64,000 nucleotides of DNA from Hemerocallis citrina (taxonomy: Eukaryota > Streptophyta > Magnoliopsida > Asparagales > Asphodelaceae): the NCBI GenBank assembly GCA_017893485.1, contig CM030366.1, forward strand, positions 76,513,227 to 76,577,226, read 5' to 3'. The notes beneath the pieces were generated by a model. The model saw only the letters and a program-made list of their open reading frames with translations, ran no database searches and was not told where the DNA came from. How positions within the stretch are numbered: position 1 is the stretch's first letter; each line of letters begins with the position of its first letter. Positions 37,691 through 48,056 of the stretch are shown piece by piece. The position numbers were made by a program, and so were the translations under genes.

Positions 37691-38995
37691 CAATGTTATC
37701 CATGCCACTTATTAATTGTTTCTCCTGTTCTTGGTGTTTGCAGACTTAAAGTGTTGTCTGACATTTTCCTTTCTTCTCTGAAGGTGATTTTGTGGTTGTT
37801 TCGATGGTAGTTGATGGAATGGGGAGGTACTCTATCATTTCGGTTGTCATGTTTTGGGTGTTTTTGTTCTGATGGTGGTCGGTTCTGTTTTGATGTCGCT
37901 CCTACTTGCCTGATTAGGGGGGTTGAATGTTCTTTTTTAGGACTGTTGGATTCTTCTTTGGGAGGCCTTTTGTATAATTTTGTTATTGGCCCTTATCTGG
38001 GTTGTATATGACTTTATTAGTTCAGTATTGTTTTGTTCTTGTTGTATGGACATCTCTGGTTTGTGTTTCTTTGGTGTGACGCTGTGGCTAAGGCATCAGC
38101 TTTGTTATTCGGAGGTAGTTTCTTTCCTGAGCGATCAGGGCTTGTTTCGGGTGGTTCTACACTGTCCCTGATTGCATTCTCAGGGTTAGTGCTTAGTTGG
38201 CACCTTGGTATCGTGTGGCTTTATCCCTGATTGTATTTTTAGGGTTATCTATCTTTTCTTTACACTGTTATTGTTGTTTTCTTCTCCGATTACTCACCTG
38301 TGTTATGGTGATATTGTTTTTTTGTGTGCACATTTTTGGGCTCATGCCTGTTTTGGTTCTGTTGTTGAGGATTCCTTTTTTCAGAGGATGTCCAGGTGGT
38401 GCCACCCCTTCTGTTGGGATCATCACTGTGGTCTGCTACATCTCAATCCTTGTATTTGGTCTCGGTGGCTTCGTGGCCTCGTGCAGTGTCTCGAGTTCAC
38501 TTTGATGTTCCCCTTTTCTGAGTGAAGTTCGATCACTTCCCTTCCTAACAGCTAGATCTATTTCCTCGGGCTGGGTCTGCTTCGGTTGTTTTGGGTGGGA
38601 TTGGCGCAGGATCGAATCATTGTTCAGCCCTCTTGATGGATCGGTTGCTGCGCTTGCTGCTCCATCAGGTGATCACATGTTCTTCGGAGTGGTTTCGGTT
38701 TGTCTGGTCTCGGTGGGTTGCCGGGTCTTTAGTACAAATGTTTTGCTCAGTCGAAGATGGTTGCTTCGTGCTTCTTGCGTCAAGCCTCCTCCTTTGCGGC
38801 TTGCGTTCCTCAGTTTTTGGTTTTTACTTTCTCCGGTTAGCCCTAGGCAATTTTCTCAATTGCTTATGAGTTTCAGTGATTGTATTCTAGTTATTTGCTT
38901 TTTATTTTACCGCCTGTAAAATTGTACTTGGTTGTTATCTTTCGCTCATTTATATATTGGGCTGGAATCTTTGGATTCTATCCCCGTTATCAAAA
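37691..38995 (+). other. LINE 3' untranslated region with 3'-terminal hairpin
   Basis: T/G-rich sequence without a recognisable domain; the several short open frames here follow the base composition. Just before the A-run is GGCTGGAATCTTTGGATTCTATC, in which GAATC (38,965-38,969) can pair with GATTC (38,974-38,978). The second LINE has the equivalent hairpin. Confidence 0.8.
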
Positions 38996-39012
38996 AAAAA
39001 ATTGTAGTAGAC

Positions 39013-40885
39013 ATCTAGAGCTTTGCAAGAAGACCTATTTGAAGAAATTCCTGTGAGTAGATTAATAATTATGATTTTTTCAAGATTGGACAGAAACCAG
39101 ATTTTGAGCTATAGGCTCTGTTTGAGCAAAACCTTATGTGTGGTTCTGTATACCTGAGAGTAATGACAGTTTTAGGGTAACCAAATGAAACAATTTGGAT
39201 TGGTGATCAACTAGGAAGTTGTAGAGAACATTCACACATTTCTACAGAACCTGGATTGGTATCATTCCGATGAGCAGGTAGGGTTTTATGCTATCGGTAA
39301 GGTGCAGCATGTGTACAGGAAGTACACAGGCTGAGGGTTATGAGGCTATTTTGAGGATTTAGATGACTAAATCTGAGGTGATGATCAACTAGAGAGTTGT
39401 AGCCTAGGTCTTCATCTTTCTAGATTGCGCTTGAACACCCAAATCTGAGTTGTATTGTGAGAGTTATGATCCTTTTAAGTTTCAGGCAGAAACACCATAG
39501 TTATTTAGTCATGGTTTTTGACTAAGTGTTGGTAGAACCTTTCCCCTTCTGTACCTAAGAGTTGATAACTCGTTGTTTGGGGATGAATGATGCCTATTTG
39601 CTGGTCTTGTTGGTGTTGACTCCTGTGGAGGATTGTTGTGACTCGAGTTAGTCACTAGGGTAGGGTGATACCTACATCTATCGATCCTAGATGTGAACTT
39701 CCGCCGAGGCATTGGACGTCCAAGTTGGTGTCGTCGAGGTGTATTCATGCCGATTAAGGATGAACACAGCCCATGGCGAGGGACGATTCCAAGCTAGGGG
39801 AAGTGGTGAGAAGGACTTGCGTCACCGGGGCTAGTGGTCGACGGGCAGAGTTTTGGGAGCAATCTTTTACCTGAATGGTTAGAGTGAGCCTTGGAGTAGA
39901 GTGGTGTATTAGGGGTATGTACATTGCATTAGTACTAGCAGATCATAGTCGGGTGTTGTACTTTTCCTGTTTAAGGGATACAAATTTGGTTTTCAGGTGT
40001 TGAGTTCACGGGTCTCGTATCTCAATCAGTTATTTCCCAAAGAGTCGGGGTAAGGAACGGGAGAGGAGGTCCTGTCGGATAGGGGGTTTGACCCTTGAGG
40101 CCATCATATTCCTATACACGTGGGTTTTTTTCTATATGTGAATCATTGACGTCATTTGGGTACATGGTTTTGTATCGGAAGGTTTGACACGGCTTTGTGA
40201 GTGAGGTCCGTACATGGGTACTAAGTGAAAAATGCGACCACCACTTTAGGGATTGCAGTACGGAACTAGATCGAGTGACTGCAACCTCCTCAGACACGGA
40301 AATATATTGGGAACAGGTTGAGTACAAGAGTATGATGCATGGCGAGGATTTGAATCCCTAAAATATGGAGAAAGACGGCTAGATTTGGGGGGCATATGTA
40401 GTATGGGATGCATGCATTATCCAAAGTCTTGCTTGCATTAGAAGTAAGCATGCGAGTGATGCATCTAGTTGTAGAATCATGGCATACAACAATGCTATAA
40501 CCCGAATCCATTGACCCCTAGTTGTCACATCACTTTTCTCTTTTGCATAAATTAGGGTTGTGATTGTTAGCTTGGCGATCGCTGTTATTATCAGCATTGC
40601 GTCAGTCGAAGTACTGACGTTCCCCACCTTGTAGGTATCCGGAGCGGATTCACAGGTAGAGCAGAGCTCGAGTTGGTCCAAGCATCCAAGGGACATATTC
40701 ACGTGTTATTATATTATTTTTAAATCTTGTAAATTTTATTTAGATTTTGTAACACTTGTAAAGGTAACATTTATATGAAATAAAAGTTTTAATTTTCCTT
40801 TACTTTTCTGTGATTGTGGCTATTTTGAAGTTCGACTCATGGAGTAGGGTCTCAGATTTCCAATATGGAAATTTGGGGAGCTACA
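39013..40885 (+). other. Right part of the solo LTR, noncoding
   Basis: Continuation of the LTR after the LINE. No protein domain is readable on either strand. Phrases such as AACTAG(G/A)(A/G)AGTTGTAGA and GTTATGATCC resemble other gypsy LTRs. The AT-rich end (40,690-40,800) is followed by the CA terminus. Confidence 0.65.
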
Positions 40886-40889
40886 CGCC

Positions 40890-41325
40890 CATAGCTCTAC
40901 GAAGGCAAGAGCTCATAGCTTGACCGTAATGTACATAGCTTGATAGCTTTGTAGCTCGATGACAGCGATGCTTAGAGCTCCATAGCTCGACGGATTTAAA
41001 GCTCCATAGCTCGATAGAGCCCCTCCATAGCTCGACAACGGAGATCAGAGCTCGACAACCTGCCCGTAACTCGACAAAGGCTTATAGCTCGACCGTAGCT
41101 CCATAGCTCGATAGCTTCGTAGCTCGACGATGGTGATGCTCAGAGCTCCATAGCTCAACGGGTTCGAAGCTCCATAGCTCGACAAAGCTCTTCCATAGCT
41201 CGATGGACAAAAGACCCCTATAGCTTGGCGATGCCGGTAGCTTAACGAGAAGGAGAAACGCATAGCTCAATGGTGAAGCAAGGCCATAGCTTGACCAAAC
41301 TGTCGGTCGAGCTATGGGGTCTCCA
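40890..41325. repeat. Degenerate TAGCTCGAC-type short repeats
   Basis: Words of the type CATAGCTCGAC(G/A) and AGCTCCATAGCTCGA recur roughly every 20-30 bp and extend the same repeat seen at 24,830-24,900. The serine/tyrosine/leucine-rich open frames on the minus strand here are produced by this repeat, not by a gene. Confidence 0.85.
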
Positions 41326-42690
41326 TGAGCAGTCACTGGCCTTTGGATCGCCCAGAGATTTGCGCTCCAATGCAACTGACGCCGGAGATTGTGCCTCGCC
41401 ATCTCCACCGCTCCGTTTTCCTCGCTGCCGCTTGATTTCGCTTAGTGCGAGTCGAGAGCTGATGAGCGATCCAGATCACTCCCTGTCACCCCCTCATCAG
41501 ATTCTCATCATGACCACTCAAGTGCCTCAGCGCGCGAGCCCAGATGTGATGAACCACTCCCATCACTTTAAAAACCGTAACCAAGTTTGATATAAAAAAT
41601 CCCAAAAACCATTTAAAAATTCGAAATACTAATTAAAATTTCAAAAACTGATTATTTTAAGTTAGATAAATAATTAAATTTTTCGAGAAAAAATTAAAAG
41701 TTGGGATAATTAATTAGAAAATTCCATAAATTGATTTTAAATTGGGAAAAAAATATTTAAAATCTAGAAAAATTCGAAAAAATAAAAAAATTTGCGGAAA
41801 ATTACAGAAAAATCCAAAAAGATATCCACCGCCTTCAGAAGCCTCTGATTAGTCACAGGTATCTCCAATACACCCTAAAAGCAAAAGTTGTAATCCAGAA
41901 TCCATAAATAAGGTAAACTACTCCCCGAAAGTCAAGAAAATTATCTCCCAGCAGTGGGGGCTTATGATAATGGTAAAAATCGCAGCAAATCAGGGTCTTA
42001 CGATTCCAGTACAGATCTCAAAGCTTTTGTTGGCAGATTAATCATAACAACATCTTTAACAGGTCCAGGCCTTCTCCAGACTCCTCTACAAGACCATCAC
42101 CTCTTTCAAGCCCATAAAAAGTGACAGATTAGGCCCACTAAGAGATACGCAGTCCATGAAGGTTGTTAGTCAAACATCTTAACCCCAAACAAGAGAGCTT
42201 ATATCTTGAGGGAGAGATTCGAATATGAGATAAGGAATATGTAGTCGATCTAATGGATTCATATCAACTTCCTGCACTGTTTCTCAGGCCTATAAATATC
42301 TCCCTCTCCTCAGTCAGAAGGTAATGGATAATTTTCTCACTCAAACTCTCTTTTTCTCTCTGGTTCTGACTTGAGCATCAAAGAGTCTATCGCTGGGGCC
42401 ACCCCCGGTGTTTCAGGCTTTTGCAGGTCCATCAGCCACGTCAGCAACTGGTGTATTCAGATTACAGCGTTCAATCAACGATTCAGATCCAATCTCGGGA
42501 TCTCTAACCACTTTTTACGGAAACGATCAAAGGTCGGATCTTTACTAGTTTTCATCAAATATAAACTTACTATCTGTTTCCTCCCACACCATAATAAGCA
42601 GCAATATCACCTTAATAGTTATATATATATATATATATAAACCCTTACAAAACATTCTTACCTTTAACAGTACCATATATATATATATAT
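41326..42690 (+). other. Noncoding LTR-like segment with promoter-type sequence
   Basis: No protein domain is readable. The AT-rich block 41,580-41,820 is low complexity. CCTATAAATATC (TATA word at 42,291-42,298) is followed about 80 bp later by TCTGACTTGAGCATCAAAGAG and CACCCCCGGTGTTTCAGGC...TTTGCAGG. Phrases of this type (GAGCGTCGGAG followed by a TTTGCAGG word) are familiar from plant gypsy LTRs. A related copy is at 51,800-51,970. LTR ends were not found. Confidence 0.5.
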
Positions 42691-42691
42691 A

Positions 42692-42861
42692 GGGAAAAAG
42701 GGGTATGAGCAACTTGCTCATTTAGTAAATAAGCAATTGATGATGTGGCATGCATGTGATTGGAAAATCCTTAAAAGGGTTAGTTGTCCAATGTATCATA
42801 TGCATGCCACATAATCACTTGCTTATTTACTAAATGAGCAAGTTGCTCATATCCCTTTTAC

Positions 42862-42863
<2 letters not shown>
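42692..42863. mobile_element. Hairpin MITE (172 bp) inside (TA)n
   Basis: The ends are long inverted repeats of about 70 bp with few mismatches: left GGGAAAAAGGGGTATGAGCA, and right end read inward GGGTAAAAGGGATATGAGCA. The match continues through AACTTGCTCATTTAGTAAA and GTGGCATGCAT. It is embedded in TA repeats on both sides, so the target duplication cannot be defined. Confidence 0.88.
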
Positions 42864-42919
<56 letters not shown>

Positions 42920-43100
42920 TTACAAAACATTCTCACCTTTAACTTACAAAACATTCTCACCTTTAACAGTACAAAGACATTGATATATATTCAAATGGAA
43001 AAGTTAAATAAACACCTTTAACTTACAAAACATTCTCACCTTTAACAGTACAAAGAGATTGATATATATTCAAATGGAAAAGTTAAATAAATTTCCAATC
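42920..43100. repeat. 79-bp tandem duplication
   Basis: A segment running ACTTACAAAACATTCTCACC ... TCAAATGGAAAAGTTAAATAAA is present twice, with the TCAAATGGAAAAG word at 42,991 and 43,070. A third partial copy of the beginning lies at 42,638-42,672, on the other side of the MITE and TA repeats. Confidence 0.9.
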
Positions 43101-43220
43101 CATTCCAGGCATATCAGGTATATCCGGAAAGCAAACAGAACCTAGTAGGTACATTTTGCTTTTACAAATAAGAGAGAATATTTAGCATGCCGAAATATAT
43201 ATGTGGAACCTAGCTCTTAA

Positions 43221-45854
43221 CTACAAAACATTCTCATTCTGAATCCTCTCAACCATTTGATACACAGCAGCTGCGATCTCATCCACTGATGTAAATTGAC
43301 AACCGCTTTCAACCTATCATAAGAAATGAGCCAAAACAATCATATTTAGCAATAGACATGTAACTCTATTTACGTGTAGGAATTTATTTATAGGGTTGGC
43401 AAATAAGTTACTTCTAAGAATTTTTAACACTAGCACTCCTCAAAAATGTGTATTTGAAATTTTTATCTGCCCCTAAAAGCTGTCTCAAACTAAGTGTATT
43501 TGAAATTCATAGGATTAATGGCGAATTTATGTAGAAATTTTATGGAAGAAGATGTGCGCAGTTACAAAGATGTACTGTAAATTTGTCCATTTTTTTAGAA
43601 AAATGAAGAAAGTTTGTGAAAAGTTGAGATATTTCATTTGAGATTACACATGATTGAGATTACAAAGATTAAGAATATGCAGCTACAATGGAAGAGAAGG
43701 TATTCAGGTTTTTTCATCAAGCCTATCAAAGAAAAAAAATAAATATTCCCTACTCTACTGATTATGTTAAGTTCTTTTGAGTAGAGGGGTAACTATGAGA
43801 TTGAACAAACCTTCTCAGAGGCAAATGTGAAAATATATATTTGCAAAGGGCATTGTGATATTGACATATTTGTTAGGGGCATATGTGTTAAAAACCGGGG
43901 AACTCTCCAATAGGAGTATACCATCTAAAGTAGTGAAGAGAATAGTAGTGAAATTGGTAGTGACTGAAGCATTACTCTTATAATCAAGGCTAAATTGAAT
44001 AAAAACCCCTTAACTATTTTCTTTCTTTAAAACCTCCTCAAACTTAGTTTCTCAAATGCCTCCATTCTTTTTGGACAAAAATACCTATATTATAAAATGA
44101 ATGATTTTATGCAATTTATTCACTTAATTAACGGATGTTTGTAATTTAATCCCCAAATCATATAATTTGCAATTTAGTCCATCAATTAGAATGACTTAAT
44201 GAGGACTTTTTTGCCATTCTTTTTGGACAAAAATACCTATATTATAAAATGAATGATTTTATGCAATTTATTCACTTAATTAACGGATGTTTGTAATTTA
44301 ATCCCCAAATCAAATAATTTGCAATTTAGTCCATCAATTAGAATGACTTAATGAGGACTTTTTTGCAGTTTAGTCACTCAATCAATTGGTATTTACAATT
44401 TAGTTCCCCAAATACCCATTGAATCAAGTTCCCCTAAATTAGAATTACTTAATCCATTTAGAAATTGCAAATGTTATGATTTGAGGGACTGAACTGCAAA
44501 TATTCATCAATTTACAAATTTAATTGCAAAATTCTAATTAAGTCACTCTAAGGACTAAACTACAAATGCCTTAATTTTGGGAACTAAAGTATAAATACCC
44601 ATCGACCGAGAGACTAAATTGTAAAAAACATTCGGTCACTCAAAATGGGGACTAAATTGCAAATGTAATGATTTTTGTGACAAAATCATAAATATTTGTT
44701 AATTAAGAGACTAAATTGCTAAAAACTTTTATTTTAAAGTAGGGGTATTTTTTTCCAAAAAAATGTGGAATTTGAGAAGCTAATGTTTGAGGAGGTTTTA
44801 AGGAAAAAAATACTTGAGGGGGGTTTATAAAAAGAATGAGTAATAGTTGAGGGGGTTTTATTAAATTTAGCCTAATCATAATCATTGATCAATACAGTAA
44901 TTAAAGTTCTTTTGGACCTTTTCTCAGTATGATTTCAGTAGTCACCTGTGTTTTTTTATCCGGTATCTAAAATTTAAATATCAATATAAAAAAAATCTAA
45001 AATATATATTGAAAAACCCCTTTTATGAAATAAATAATTAAAATTAGAATTAGAATATTTACATATTTTTATTAGGATATATTCCTTTTTTTGGTATTTT
45101 AAAAATTAACTCTTTGTTAAAATAATTTGTTTTCATTGCAAGATAGTGTTTTCCTTTGAAATGTACTACTTGCTTTTATCTATATATACTACTTGCTTGG
45201 GAAAATGGAAAAGTTGAAGATTATTATAAGTATTTTAGCTAGAAAAGTGTGCATTAACAAATATCGGTATAACCAGCTAAAAAATTAATTTTTTCCTCAC
45301 TACGATTTTGAAGTGTTACAGGACATTGAGATTGAGCAATTATCATAGAAAATAAAATCAATCACAACGAGGTTTATGTCAAAAGTTCAGAATAATAGCA
45401 AATAATCTAGAATTAGTTTAACCTTGAGGCTAAAAGAATAGAAGACCATCTGGTTTGGGGCAGTGGTCACATTGAGGTGCAACGTGGTAAGCCATAGACT
45501 CTGTAGACCCACCACCATCCTCAGCAACTGCATTGGCTGCCTCGGTAGTCTCACCTTGAGGTTGGCATGGCTCTCTATCATCGTCACCTCTATGTCCGCG
45601 TCCACTTCCTTTATGTTTGTTTGTATTGCAGGAGCAATGCCAGAAGAATAATATATTTTGGATGTGTATTGTGGAAAGCTGAAAAAGCTTGCAAAGGGAG
45701 ACAACAACAATGATTCTTTACCCTTGACATGCTTCTGGGCTTCTAGTGATTGAAGGAGTTGTTCCAACTCCTTCACAAAGTTTATAGCACCCCCAACTAT
45801 TGATGCTTGATCACCCTGAATATGACAGATCATTCCAGTACTTGAAAGAAAAGG

Positions 45855-45952
<98 letters not shown>

Positions 45953-46608
45953 GAAATGCTCAGTTGAAAACGTAAATATTGTGAAAACCCGTAAAAACAA
46001 CCTAGGCCGTTGTTCCCAACAACGGCCTAGGTGGTTTTTCACGTTGTCACAGACATTTGTGTTTTCAATGGAGCATTTCTCTCTCTGTATATATATATAT
46101 ATACACACACACACATGCTTACCCTTTGGACACAGGAAGCGGGCATTAGAGTACGGAGAATGGCGAGATATTCATTCATTTGCTTTCTCCGGTTACGCTC
46201 CACTGCAATGTGGGTCATCCTTTGGCTCTCTACTTCCTCTTTGTTCTTGCAGCTCTTTGTGCTCCGCCGCCTCTTCCTTCTAGTACTGGTGGTTGTCTCT
46301 GTTGATGGTGGCTCATGAGCCATGGTTTTAGTGAAGCCCTCACTGGTTTCTAATGATGGAGAATTCACATTGCATTTATTGAAGAGGCCACAATCTACGC
46401 AATCAGGACTTCGGCTATTCAATTCACAGACTAATGGTAAGGCCCCTTTGTCGGCCTCATCTACCCCACCAAGCCCATTGAAATCATGGAAGTTCCGACT
46501 TCGTGGTAGCCCTAGACCACCACTACTTGCACCACTTGTGTCGTAGAACTCCTTACAAGTGCTGTAACCAAAGAAGTCTTGTGGGAAAACCACAGCTTCT
46601 AATGCCAT
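43221..46608 (-). CDS. bHLH transcription factor, subgroup Ia (bHLH94/96-like), three exons
   Basis: Exons: 46,608-46,123, 45,815-45,423 and 43,313-43,221 (stop TAG), giving 323 aa. Both introns are GT-AG and phase 0 (AGG/GTAAGC...TTCAG/GGT and AAG/GTTAAA...ATAG/GTT). The N-terminus [20 protein letters not shown] is the signature start of the bHLH94/96 group. A basic tract ([10 protein letters not shown]) precedes the bHLH domain at about residues 132-190: [20 protein letters not shown] (H-E-R DNA-contact pattern for E-boxes), then loop and helix 2 across the exon 1/2 junction ([20 protein letters not shown]). The C-terminal part ([16 protein letters not shown] ... [25 protein letters not shown]) is the ACT-like dimerisation region. 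The length is normal and I see no damage. A nuclear DNA-binding regulator by family knowledge; related members act in stomatal and epidermal development, but its exact role cannot be read here. Exon 3 was found by eye, after a 2.1-kb intron. Confidence 0.92.
43987..44873. mobile_element. Non-autonomous DNA transposon with long TIRs in bHLH intron 2
   Basis: The left end AGGCTAAATTGAATAAAAAC and the right end read inward AGGCTAAATTTAATAAAACC start inverted repeats of over 100 bp. Shared phrases are CTTAAAACCTCCTCAAAC-type, TTTCTCAAAT and TTTTTGGA(C/A)AAAAATACC. There is no transposase. A candidate flanking duplication is AATCA (43,982-43,986 and 44,874-44,878), but it is short. The interior repeats phrases like TTTGCAATTTAGTCC. 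The superfamily cannot be assigned safely. Confidence 0.75.
44060..44366. repeat. 152-bp tandem duplication inside the intron element
   Basis: CCATTCTTTTTGGACAAAAA begins at 44,062 and again at 44,214. The two units are nearly identical through GACTTAATGAGGACTTTTTTG. Confidence 0.93.
45816..46122 (-). other. bHLH intron 1 with poly(A), (TA)n and a hairpin MITE
   Basis: A 307-bp intron. A pure A-run of over 40 bp at about 45,855-45,897 (poly-T near the acceptor on the gene strand) passes directly into about 50 bp of TA, then the hairpin MITE, then (TA)n/(CA)n next to the donor site. Confidence 0.9.
45951..46083. mobile_element. Hairpin MITE (~133 bp) in bHLH intron 1, flanked by (TA)n
   Basis: Left arm GGGAAATGCTCAGTTGAAAA ... 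AACCTAGGCCGTTGTT; right arm read inward GAGAAATGCTCCATTGAAAA ... CACCTAGGCCGTTGTT. The arms nearly meet at CCC in the middle. TA microsatellites lie on both sides, as with the MITE at 42,692. Confidence 0.85.
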
Positions 46609-46741
46609 TTAGTACCTTTGTTAAGAAAAAGAAATAAGCGAAGTCCCTAAAAACACAGGCACAAACAAACTCAACTCTGCCTAGCCTTTCCGATGGAGGA
46701 TAAAAAGCATGACCTTTTAAAGGGACAAAGGGTACGAATAG
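46609..46741 (-). promoter_or_regulatory. bHLH 5' flank between start codon and Pack-MULE
   Basis: Only about 140 bp separate the ATG from the MULE insertion. On the gene strand it contains CCTTTAAAAGG (about 46,710-46,722) and CTTTTTATCC, which could serve as a TATA-type core, but no convincing TATA box. The original upstream sequence now starts beyond 48,243. Confidence 0.4.
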
Positions 46742-47199
46742 CAAGTTGATGAATTTTTTCCCAAAATGATCCTCTTTTTGAAAGTTTTTCCAAACTGACC
46801 TACTTTTTTTTTCCTTCCCTAAACGACCCACTCGCTTTTTGAAAAAACGAGTCTAGGATTATTCCCTTCGCTTTTTCAAAAAGCGAGTCTTGAGATGCTG
46901 ATTTTCATCATCTCAAGACTCGCTTTCTGAAAAAGCGAGTCTTGACTTTTTTTGCCCAGCAACACTCGCTTTCTAAAAAAGCAAGGAGATTTATCCCACA
47001 CTTGCTTTCAAAAAGCGAGTGTCGTTTGGGAGCGAGTGTCGTTTGGGGCCCAACTATATCCGACCTCGCCTCTCTCCGTTCGTCTCTCCGTCGAACTCCA
47101 AACATGAAACATCCCATTATGTAAAACCTAGATGCATCACTTATTCATTTGACCTCAAAGCTCATAATCCCTTCTTCTTAGTTCTTACATCTTAGTTCT

Positions 47200-47353
47200 T
47201 TAGGCGCATATATAAGCATCCAACTCCTTGAGGGTTTGTTCAGTCACCTCCTTCACTGTGTCAGCCTCCGGCACCTCCTTGCACGCCTTCTCGTACTCGA
47301 AGCTCATCTTCACTGCACACCCCTCGCCCTTGGGAACCACCTGGTACGTCGTC
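47200..47353 (-). pseudogene. Captured gene fragment, C-terminal exon of a Bet v 1/MLP-like protein
   Basis: The minus strand reads 50 uninterrupted codons ending in TAA: TTYQVVPKGEGCAVKMSFEY, a charged EKACKEVPEADTVKEV stretch and a final helix ending LKELDAYICA. The pattern of two beta strands, a Y/E-rich strand and a long C-terminal amphipathic helix fits the Bet v 1/START-like fold (PR-10, MLP, norcoclaurine-synthase-like). No start codon or upstream domain is present. GC content is much higher than the surroundings. The family assignment is from memory of the pattern; that it is a captured exon rather than a functional gene is inferred from its position inside the MULE. Confidence 0.6.
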
Positions 47354-47624
47354 TTGAAAACTTTATGACTACTGTGAGTTCACTTATTTTGCTGACACAT
47401 TTATTAGGCTTAAAACCCACCGCTATCTACTAGTGTACTAATTTTCCTTATATATATATATATATATTATTTTCCTTTGATCTTTGCTCTCTCATTTCAT
47501 TACTTAAGCAAATTAGAGGATGATTTGAAATTTTGAGTGAGATTGACGGAGATTAATGAGTGTGTTAGTCTTTGTCATTGTTCCCAATTTAAGAGCTTGA
47601 ACTTGTAATCTTGTTTCACTTGCT

Positions 47625-48056
47625 GTGTTAAGTTCCCAATCTCCCATTCTCTCTCTCTTTCTCTTCCTCCATCTCCCGCTCACTCTTCCTTTGTCTCCCA
47701 AACACCACACAACCCACGCCGCACTCCACCTCCTCCGCTCGCCTCGTCTTCCTTTCGACACCCCACCATTGAAGTCCCGCCGCTCGCCTTCTCCCTCCAT
47801 TGCCGGAGCTTCGCCTCCTGCAATCGAACCCACCACCGAAGAACCCTATCGCCTCCGCCTGCAACCTAGTGCTGCCTTCTTCCCCATCTCAGCAGCCGCG
47901 CTCCTCCTCCATCGCCATTAATGTGACCCCGAGGTGCCGTCCACTCCCCTCGTCTCAGTCGAGCCTTCCGCTCTTGCAGTCGCGTCGACCCTCGCCACCC
48001 CGAAGCACCACCCTTCCGCCAGTTGAGCCTTCTGCTCTTGCTGGGCAGAAAAACTA
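47625..48056 (+). other. GC-rich captured stretch in the Pack-MULE, origin unknown
   Basis: Cytosine-rich, proline/serine/arginine-coding in all plus frames, with several overlapping open frames (for example 47,625-47,921 and 47,800-48,057) but no recognisable domain. It is probably a 5'-UTR or N-terminal low-complexity region of another host gene. Confidence 0.5.

Larger units (their letters stand above)
26362..38995 (+). mobile_element. L1-like LINE retrotransposon, 5'-truncated, with two nested insertions
   Basis: Contains, in order, an ORF1 remnant, an apurinic endonuclease-like N-terminus, reverse transcriptase with YADD, a zf-RVT-type cysteine/histidine segment, a ~1.3-kb 3' UTR and a 3' A-run (38,992-39,000). 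It is flanked by AAAAAATTGTAGT(T/A)GAC at 26,345-26,361 and about 38,996-39,012. This 17-bp duplication has one mismatch. Net length without the TRIM cluster and hAT element is about 6.0 kb. The 5' end starts inside ORF1, typical of truncated target-primed reverse transcription. Several stops and frameshifts make it inactive. Confidence 0.92.
24915..40885 (+). mobile_element. Solo LTR (about 3.3 kb net) split by a nested LINE
   Basis: Starts TGTAATACCCCGG at 24,915 and ends GGGGAGCTACA at 40,885, giving TG...CA ends. The flanking 5-mers are TGCCC (24,910-24,914) and CGCCC (40,886-40,890), a 4-of-5 match for a target duplication. Both flanks outside carry the same TAGCTCGA-type repeat, so the interval is an insertion. 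Removing the LINE (26,362 to about 39,012) leaves 24,915-26,361 joined to 39,013-40,885 with no gag, pol, PBS or second LTR. Hence I call it a solo LTR left by LTR-LTR recombination. The right part near 40,700-40,800 is AT-rich with an AATAAA-like word (ATGAAATAAAAG), as expected for an LTR polyadenylation zone. Confidence 0.75.
43314..45422 (-). other. bHLH intron 2 (2,109 bp) with inserted TIR element
   Basis: AT-rich intron between the second and third exons. It holds the ~890-bp TIR element listed separately; the rest shows no recognisable feature. It starts GTTAAAC and ends TTATGATAG on the minus strand. Confidence 0.85.

Noticed and set aside
38033..38919. Several overlapping cysteine/leucine/phenylalanine-rich open frames
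   Set aside because: They overlap in different frames in the T/G-rich LINE 3' UTR; the second LINE shows the same composition effect.
41045..41408. Possible SYG-rich protein on the minus strand
   Set aside because: The periodic SYG/ELWS pattern is the TAGCTCGAC short repeat read in frame.
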